A DNA stretch of 64,000 nt from Petunia secreta. Taxonomy: Eukaryota; Streptophyta; Magnoliopsida; Solanales; Solanaceae. The position numbers and the translations under genes are program-made. The notes under the pieces are model-generated. The model searched no databases. It was not told the DNA's origin and worked only from the letters and a program-made list of their open reading frames with translations. The stretch covers positions 27,242,001 to 27,306,000 of the forward strand of contig JARKIP010000048.1 of the NCBI GenBank assembly GCA_029990175.1, given 5' to 3'. This document shows, one piece after another, positions 56,750 to 64,000 of this stretch (position 1 is its first letter; the number at the start of each line of letters is the position of its first letter).

Positions 56750-59375
56750 TGAAATAGTATATTCATATTTTTTGTTATCACTGTATACCCTTGAGTATAT
56801 CGTATATTTTTAAAGTATACTGTGTTATTTTTCTTTTGAAAAATGCAATGTTTTGAAATAGTATATTCTAATTTTTTGTTATCATTGTATACCCTTTTGT
56901 GTTTGGATCAAAGTGTGCAATGCTATCGAGCGAATAAATATTTCAGTTTTTATTGTTTTGAAAAAAATATACCCTTTTGGTATACTGTATACTCTTCCGG
57001 TATACCCTTTTGTGTTTGGATCAAAGTGTCCGATGCTATCGAGGAATAACTATTTCAGCTATTGTTGTTTTTTACAAAGTATACCTTTTTGGTATAGTGT
57101 ATACTCTTCCGGTATACCCTTTTGTGTTTTGATTCAAGTGTGCGATGTTATCGAGCGAACAAAGTATACCCTTTTGGTATACTGTATACTCTTTCGTTAT
57201 ATTCTTTTGTGTTTGGATCAAATTGTGCGATGCTACCGAGCGAATAAATATTTCAGTTTTTGTTGTTTTGAACAAAGTATACCCTTTTGGTATATTGTAT
57301 ACTCTTCTAGTATACCTTTTTGTATTTGGATCCAAGTGTGCGACGATACCGAGCGAATAAATATTTCAGTTGTTTTTTTGAATAAAGTATACCCTTTTTG
57401 TATACCCTTTTGGTATACTTTATACTCTTCTAGTATACCCTTTTGTGTTTGGATCCAACTGTGCGATATATCTCAGTTTTTGTTGTTATGAACAAAGTAT
57501 ACCCTTTTGTTATACTGTATACTCTCTTGCTATACCCTTTTGTGTTTGAACAAATAAATATTTTAGTTTTTATTATTTTTGATAAAGTATACCCTTTTGG
57601 TATATTGTATACTCTTATAGTATACCCTTTTGTGTTTGGATCAAAGTGTGCGATACTACTGAGCGAATAAATATTTCAGTTTTTATTGTTTTGAACAAAG
57701 TATACCTTTTTGGTATATTGTATACTCTTCCGGTATACTCTTTTGTGTTTGGATCCAAGTGTACGATGCTACCGAGCGAATAAATATTTTAATTTTTGTT
57801 GTTATGAATAAAGTATACATTTTTGGTATACTGCATAAACTCTTGTTATACTCTTTTGTGTTTAAACAAATAAATATTTCATTTTATTTTTATTTTTGAT
57901 GAAGTATACCCTTTTAGTATACTGTATACTCTTTTAGTATACTCTTTTGTGTTTGGATGAAAGTGTGCGATGCTACCGAGCGAATAAATATTTCAGTTTT
58001 TATTGTTTTGAACAAAGTATACCCTTCCGGTATACTGTATACTCTTCCGATATACCCTTTTGTGTTTGGATCAAAGTGTGCGATGCTACCGATCGAATAA
58101 ATATTTCAGTTTTTGTTGTTATGAACAAAGTATACCCTTTTGGTATACTGTATACTCTCTTGGTATACCCTTTTGTGTTTGAACAAATAAATATTTTAGT
58201 TTTTTTTATTTTTGATAAAGTATACCCTTTTGATATACTGTATACTCTGATAGTATACCCTTTTGTGTTTGGATCAAAGTGTGTGATGCTATCGAGTGAA
58301 TAAATATTTTAGTTTTTATTGTTTTGAACAAAGTATAACCTTTTAGTATACTCTATACTCTTCTGGTATACCTTTTGTGTTTGGATCAAAGTGTGCGATG
58401 CTACCGATCGAATAAATATTTCAGTTTTTGTTGTTTTGAACAAAGTATACCCTTTTTGTATAGTGTATACTCTTCTGGTATACCCTTTTGTGTTTGGATC
58501 CAAGTGTGCGATGCGACTGGGCAAATAAATATTTTAGTTTTTGTTGTTTTGAACAAAGTATACCCTTTTGGTATACCATATACTCTTCTGGTATACCCTT
58601 TTGTGTTTGGATCCAAGTGTGCGATGCTAACGAACGAATTAATATTTCAGTTTTTGTTGTTTTGAACAAAGTATGCCCTTTTGGTATACTTTATACTCTT
58701 CTGGTACACCCTTTTGTGTTTGGATCTAAGTGTGCGATGCTACCGAGCGAATAAATATTTCAGTTTTTGTTGTTTTGAATAACGTATACCCTCTTGGTAT
58801 ACTGTAGAGGGTATACTGTATACTCTTGTAGTATAACCTTTTGTGTTTGGATCCAAGTATGCGATGCTACCGAGCGAATAAATATTTCAGATTTTGTTGT
58901 TTTGAACAAAGTATACCCTTTTGGTATACTGTATACTCTTCTGGTATACCCTTTTGTGTTCGAATCGAAGTGCAAATTATTTCAGAAGACATATATATTT
59001 TTATTTTTATTATTTTTAAAGAAGTATATCTTTTTGGTATATTGTATTCTCTTTTGGTATACCCTTTTGTGTTTGGATCAAAGTATGCGATGCTATCGAG
59101 CAAATGAGTATTTCAATTATTGTTATTTCGAATAAAATATACCTTTTTGGTATACTGTATACTCTTTGGGTATACCTTGTTATATTCGGATCGAAGTGCG
59201 AAATATTTCAGAGCATACAAATATTTTAATTTTTATTATTTTTAAAGAAGTATACGTTTTTTGTATATCATATACTCTTTTGCTCTACTGTTTTATGTTT
59301 GGATTAAAGTGTGAGAAACTATCGAGCAAATAAAATATTTCAGTTTTTGTGTTTGTGAACAAAGTATGCCTTTTT
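56750..59375. repeat. GTATAC-rich minisatellite, ~112-bp unit, about 23 copies with higher-order structure
   Basis: Unit core: a run of GTATAC-containing words (TATACCCTTTTGGTATACTG), then TTGTGTTTGGATC(C/A)AAGTGT, GCGATGCTACCGAGCGAATA and AATATTTCAGTTTTTGTTGT. Copies recur about every 112-114 bp (for example the GTGTTTGGATC word at 58,377, 58,489, 58,602 and 58,716). Shorter ~92-bp variants in which the GATGCTACCGAGC part is missing occur at 57,539, 57,857 and 58,170, spaced about 315 bp apart, so a three-unit higher-order repeat exists. Copies decay toward the right edge. Overlapping open frames on both strands arise from the repeat and are not genes. Confidence 0.93.
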
Positions 59376-59620
59376 GGAGAAAGAAAAAAAAATGAGTATA
59401 ATAAGATTACGGAGAAAGAAAATAAATAAAAAATAAAAAAAGGGGAGACATGAATAGTGCTAGAAACATGAGAAAGAAAAAAGAAAGAAAAAAGAATAAA
59501 AAATGGAAAAAAGAAAAAAAAAAACAAGAATAGTGAATATGAAGAAGGAGAAAAGAATAATAAAAGAATGACAAAAATAATAATAATATAAGATATGAGG
59601 AGAGAGAGGAACTTGAGCTT
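59376..59620. repeat. purine-rich (A/G) low-complexity tract
   Basis: Mostly GAGAAAGAAAAAA-type sequence on the plus strand directly after the minisatellite. No gene; the long minus-strand frames here are Phe/Leu/Ser-rich artefacts of composition. Confidence 0.85.
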
Positions 59621-61056
59621 CTTGTTTTATGCCTAAAAATAAGATGGTAATAAGCTAATGGGTATAGAGTGTAAATAAGTTGTGGGTATAAATGTAATGG
59701 GTAGAGCCATGTAAATAAAATAGTATGTATGTGCACAAAAACAAATTATTTAATTGTTTGTGCCAAAAAAAAAAATCAGTTTACATGGAACACCCATGCG
59801 CCCCATTTTATTTACAAAAAGTGCCCATCCGCCCTATTTTATTTACACTCTGCCCACCTGCTCATTTTAACTGTATACCGTGCAGTATTTTGTATACCTT
59901 TTTAGTATACTGTATACCATTTTAGTATACCAAATTAATTATAGTTTTTTATGGATTTGAGGTTATAGTGTAAAGAGTTTACCATGTGGGTATATTGTAT
60001 ACTAGATAGGTATATAGAAGAAAATGCACTTAAAAGGCAGCGATACATACGCTATAGATTAAGGATATGGTCAGCATTGAAACTCTGATTTTTTTTCTAT
60101 ACCGAAATAATCCACCATAAACACTACCCTCCAAATGGACGGTGTAATTTGTCCCAAATAGACGTTTCAATTCCAGCATAGAGATTCTGTGACTGGATGA
60201 ATTGGGAAAGGAAAACCTACCATTAACGAGTAATCCAACATGACCGAGTAATCAGCCTTGTAGTCAGGAAGCTTGGCTCTTGGGTCCGGACAATCAACCT
60301 CCATATCTCTCCAGTCACAATCTTCCCGAACTTTTTCAGCTCGGGTGTAACAGCACAAGTCACCTCGGAGATCGGAACATCGAATTTGATATAAATTTGA
60401 TGAGCCGTCCGGATTTGATTGTTACAATCATTGTCTATCTTTAATTCTTTTAGGATAATATCAAGAGGCTACGCCTCCGAAGGATGATTTTTGATATTAA
60501 TTTTCCTCTTCTTACCATCAGCCTGTGACAGCTCTGCCACGACGGCAGCACGACACAGTGGCGCACTGGTGGCGTTATTTCTTACCACATCGAGACCGAC
60601 GTCCCCAGCGTCAGAATGGTGTGACGCAAATATTTCTTGATAGGACATATATAAAAGTAATGGTTTTAAAGATATTTGTAAAGGAAGATCGTAGGTTGCA
60701 GGCGGAACAACGACAGAGATGGATCGTCAATTTAGCAGAGAAGACAAAGGGTTTGAAGTGAATGTAAAGTTAAAAAAAGGAGTAGGAAAGAGATTTATAT
60801 AAGGAAGGGGTAATCATTACCTCAGTAACCGGCGAAAACTAACTGTCGCACGATTCAGTACACGTGGCCTTAATGGGAAGTAGAAGTGACAATCAGTGTT
60901 TTAAAATACTCGGCCAGGGGCGCGCCACGTGTTTTTCTGCCAACAGTTTCAAGCCCCTTGCAAAGCACACACGGACGCTCACTCGACAAGTGGGGAGACT
61001 ATCTGTACTGGCCAAAATCTGGTTGGACGCTTGGAAAAACTTGTCTGGTGAAGTGG
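59621..61056. other. spacer without recognised gene
   Basis: Two imperfect copies of a unit with CC(G/C)CCCTATTTTATTTAC lie near 59,795-59,850, and residual GTATAC words at 59,880-60,010. Small frames at 60,167-60,358, 60,525-60,761 and 60,864-61,061 match no family I know. 60,895-61,056 is GC-richer, with GGCGCGCCACGTG. Confidence 0.45.
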
Positions 61057-63052
61057 TGTAATGACCCGGTATTTTACAAATATTATTTTTCCTAGTTATT
61101 CTGTTAGTTTTAGTACATGTATTTTAATTATTATTATAGAAAAATTATTTTATATAAGTTATGAGTTGGAAGAAGGGTTTGAGATATAATTAAGAGTAAT
61201 CTTTAGACCAATTAGACAGTACTCTTATTAGTTGGTATTTAAGTGAAAATACATATATTATAATTGTGGAGAAGTGGGGTAAGGCTGTCCGTAAATTGCA
61301 CACATTAAAAATTAGAAAACATAAGTCTAGTTTTTACAAAATCTAATTGGAGAACTCTATTCGGCTAAAGTCATTACGGAACTCAGCCTCAAAATTTGGC
61401 AACTGCAGGTATGAGAACTTTTCTTTTGAAGTGTGTTAATTACTTTATCTAGTTTGGTGGAAATAGGCATGTAAGAGTGGAAGTAATATAGAATTATTAT
61501 GTAATGGTGTTGGCATGTTATGATTGTGTCATGATTGAGAGAGTAAGTAAATAATGACAATGATGAGTATTTGACTATGCTTAAGGGATGGGTTAAGAGT
61601 ACTGGAAGTTGTCCTTGCTCTAGATGAATTGGATGGGTAAGCGTGTATTGTACCAACTTACTACTCCATAATATTTCGGCTAATCTCTCAGCCGTATACT
61701 GTGACTAGTGGCTACTTATTCAAGAATTACGTGAATAACGCCTATTGTTGCTATGAGTAGCAGCAGATTGAGTGGTGGAAATTAAAAATATTATTTTAAT
61801 GGTACTACTCTCTGGACTAAAACTTTATCATATGGTTCTATATATTTTTAAATTACTTATTGATTTTATTCTCTAATTCATGTACTCTATAGAATAGATT
61901 AATGTATTATACTTGAGCATTAGAAATATAAAGTTGTGAATTTAACCAATAGTCTAAATTAATTATGTATTACATCCTTTACTTAGAGCAAGAGCGTTTG
62001 GAGAAGATTCGGCAGGGAAAATTGTTGAGTAGTATTTTGCTTCTTCAAATAGAGGTAGGTGGTTCGATCACTTTCTTTGGTGGAATTTGTCCACACGGGA
62101 TATTGTACATACGTTCTTTGTATGCGCACTGCCCTAGGTGTAACTGTTTACACCTTTTTGTTGTGTTTGAATCTTTACTTGGAATATGTGTTTTTTTCCT
62201 GGATTATGTTTACTTCTGGTTGTTGTTTAAAGTATTGCAAGTTGTGTGCATATTTGACATGGAAATTTGTGATTACTTTGATATGTCGGAGTTGGTCCAA
62301 TTGATAATGTTTCGGAGTTTGTCCATTTGATAGCCTCGGAGTTGGTCCACTATCTATTTTAGAGTTGGTACATTGGATAGCCTCGGAGTTGGTCCACTAT
62401 CACATCTTTTCAGAGTTAGCCCACATATTCTGTTGGTTTATTAATTGAGTTTAATTGTTGGTTCTTGAATGAGATTTATTGATGTTGAATGTGTGATTGG
62501 ATGAACTATTTAAATAGCAGATTATAACATGTTTCTTTTTCTCCCTCCTCTATTCTGTTAATTTATTCCTTAGACTAGTTTCATGTCTTTCATAAGAACT
62601 AGTCTATCCACCTACTAAGTCCTCTTGACTTACGTTATTATTTTTTTTTTTTGTTTTCTTATTATCTGTTCGGGCAGATACGGTTCCGAGCACCAGCGAG
62701 CCCCGTGGCCAGAGTTGAAGATTTTCCTATTGATCAGCGGTGAGCCAACCATTCTCATTCCATGGTGGCGCACCTTTCCATTATTTTCATTCCTATCATT
62801 TATTGTTTCAGACATGCGGGATATTTTATTCAGTATTTATCTTATAGATGTTCATGGCTTATGGTAGAGGACTAGATCTTTTATTTGTGTTGGGGGATAT
62901 TCCGTGTATTTCATTAATAAAAATTATAGTTTGAATTTTATTATATTCTTTATTTAATATTTTTGAGATTTAACGTTAATATAGAGAGTGGGTTTGCCCG
63001 ATGGGGTTAGTTCGGGTGCCCTCACGACTATCCAGAATTATGGGTCGTGACA
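61057..63052 (+). repeat. 5' LTR of a further Ty3/gypsy retrotransposon, 1,996 bp
   Basis: Begins TGTAATGACCCGGT and ends TATGGGTCGTGACA, the same terminal word as the chromovirus LTR at 21,975-21,988. It is followed two bases later by a tRNA-iMet primer site. Only one LTR is in the window; the left boundary rests on the TG plus the typical TGTAATGACCC start, so it is less certain than the right one. Confidence 0.8.
62286..62421. repeat. ~27-bp tandem repeat inside the LTR
   Basis: About five degenerate copies of TCGGAGTTGGTCCA(C/A)TATC/TTGATAGCC-type units. No coding role is apparent. Confidence 0.75.
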
Positions 63053-63054
63053 AT

Positions 63055-63066
63055 TGGTATCAGAGC
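63055..63066 (+). other. primer-binding site (tRNA-iMet)
   Basis: TGGTATCAGAGC followed by CCAGG directly after the LTR end. It defines the plus-strand orientation of the retrotransposon that leaves the window on the right. Confidence 0.9.
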
Positions 63067-64000
63067 CCAGGTCTAGTGTCTTGATAAGTCATGAATAGTG
63101 CCTAATAGAGTCTTGTTGATCAGTACGGAGACGTCTGTACTTATCTACGAGGGCTATATGGCATTTAGTGAAAGTTTCCCCTTCTTTCATTTCTTATCTC
63201 GTGCGTTGAGTTTTAAAAGTTGAGGACTAAATTTTTCGATTTTTTTTTTCCTTACGTTTATTAAGGTTCACTGTTCTAGCAAAGCATTGACGAATTTGGG
63301 AACATCATTATGAAGGAAAGAAATGTTATATGTCGAATTCAAGGTTCATAGATTCAAAATGAGATTCTTATTTCATACTGCTTTGATTTCAATAAATCAA
63401 TAAGGGAATAAGGAAATGGTTTCGACTATAGCGTGGTTTGTTCAGTTTTATCGAGATTGCTGTGCATTATGAAGATTTCATGTTTTAGAGTATTACTCTT
63501 GGGAATGAAGATGCAATGAAAATTTCTCTTGATAGCGGTATAAAATTTGTACTCTTGCAAGTTTATAAATTGTATAAGTGAGATTCTTGGGCTTTAGAAA
63601 TGTGAAAGGGAAGCCAATAGGCCCATATAATGTGTTTGGTGTGGCGGTTCTAAGAGGAGTTTGAAAAATGGAAAGTTAAACCAACAAGAATTCGCTGATC
63701 TTCGCATGGGCCAATGTTTGATTAAGACTTAAACATTAATTTTCTGATGTCCTTGCCATTGAAGATGAGTTCTTTCCATTGAAGATGATTTCATTGGAAG
63801 TTTCAGATTTATGCGATGTGCTATGACTGTTGAGGGACATATTATTTCATCTTTTTTTTGTAAGTGTGTTTCTGGGTATGTGTTGTGCTAGGCACTACTT
63901 TAATTTGGAGAACTTGACAAAATATTGATGGTAAAACACCAAGGTTGTACAAGGTAAGAGTGTAGTTGGTTGCGTAAGTTATTGATGACTTTTAGCTTCA
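63067..64000 (+). mobile_element. 5' leader of the Ty3/gypsy element, continuing beyond the window
   Basis: Starts with leader sequence that parallels 22,005-22,150 of the chromovirus (AGAGTCTTGTT; CTCGTGCG). No gag start is recognised before the window ends, so the leader is long or gag is degenerate. Confidence 0.65.

Noticed and set aside
56843..59135. Many overlapping open frames (up to 192 codons) on both strands in the GTATAC array
   Set aside because: They repeat with the DNA unit, occur in several frames at once and encode no family domain; they are by-products of a stop-poor minisatellite.
56750..59375. CRISPR-like alternation of repeats and spacers
   Set aside because: Units are contiguous with diverged copies, not short identical repeats with unique spacers, and the context is a plant nuclear genome.
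59407..59736. 109-codon Phe/Leu-rich minus-strand frame
   Set aside because: It is the complement of a purine-rich low-complexity tract.

Overview
The window is plant nuclear DNA: spliceosomal introns, TATA boxes, long AT-rich spacers and stacked plant transposons. A 5'-truncated SINE ending in TTG repeats (13,362-13,450) resembles the TS/SolS SINEs of Solanaceae, so a nightshade-family genome is my best guess (inference). I see no prokaryotic genes, operons, CRISPR arrays or pararetroviral genes.

Left block (1-12,708): a Tat-lineage Ty3/gypsy pol fragment abuts the 3' end of a LINE. The LINE is split by a Ty1/copia element (1,971-12,552, minus strand). The copia reverse transcriptase is split by a hAT element (3,542-8,478, near-perfect 8-bp target duplication), and the hAT carries a Stowaway-like MITE. 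A probable 1-kb Helitron with a SINE inside follows (12,969-13,967).

Middle block (14,004-38,275): a probable second Helitron is split by a 20-kb Tat-lineage LTR element (15,207-35,475, minus strand). That element has an antisense intron-containing ORF (aORF) with its own TATA box and a tRNA-like sequence between its convergent genes. The aORF is split by a Tekay/Del-like chromovirus (19,182-28,848, plus strand), whose 5' LTR holds a MITE; the 3' LTR preserves the empty site.

MULE (39,679-45,473): a Mutator-like element with 186-bp terminal inverted repeats differing at one base and a perfect 9-bp target duplication. It carries a transposase gene with few lesions and, on the opposite strand, a small GRF zinc-finger gene with a predicted membrane segment.

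Host gene (about 47,160-54,224, plus strand): the only clear cellular gene is the TFIIH p44/SSL1 subunit (GTF2H2), four coding exons and about 413 aa. Its 3.5-kb third intron holds a non-autonomous hAT element and a truncated LINE, both with target duplications.

Right block: a 2.6-kb minisatellite with about 112-bp units and a higher-order period near 315 bp (56,750-59,375), a purine-rich tract, and the 5' LTR plus primer-binding site of another Ty3/gypsy element that runs off the window (61,057-64,000).
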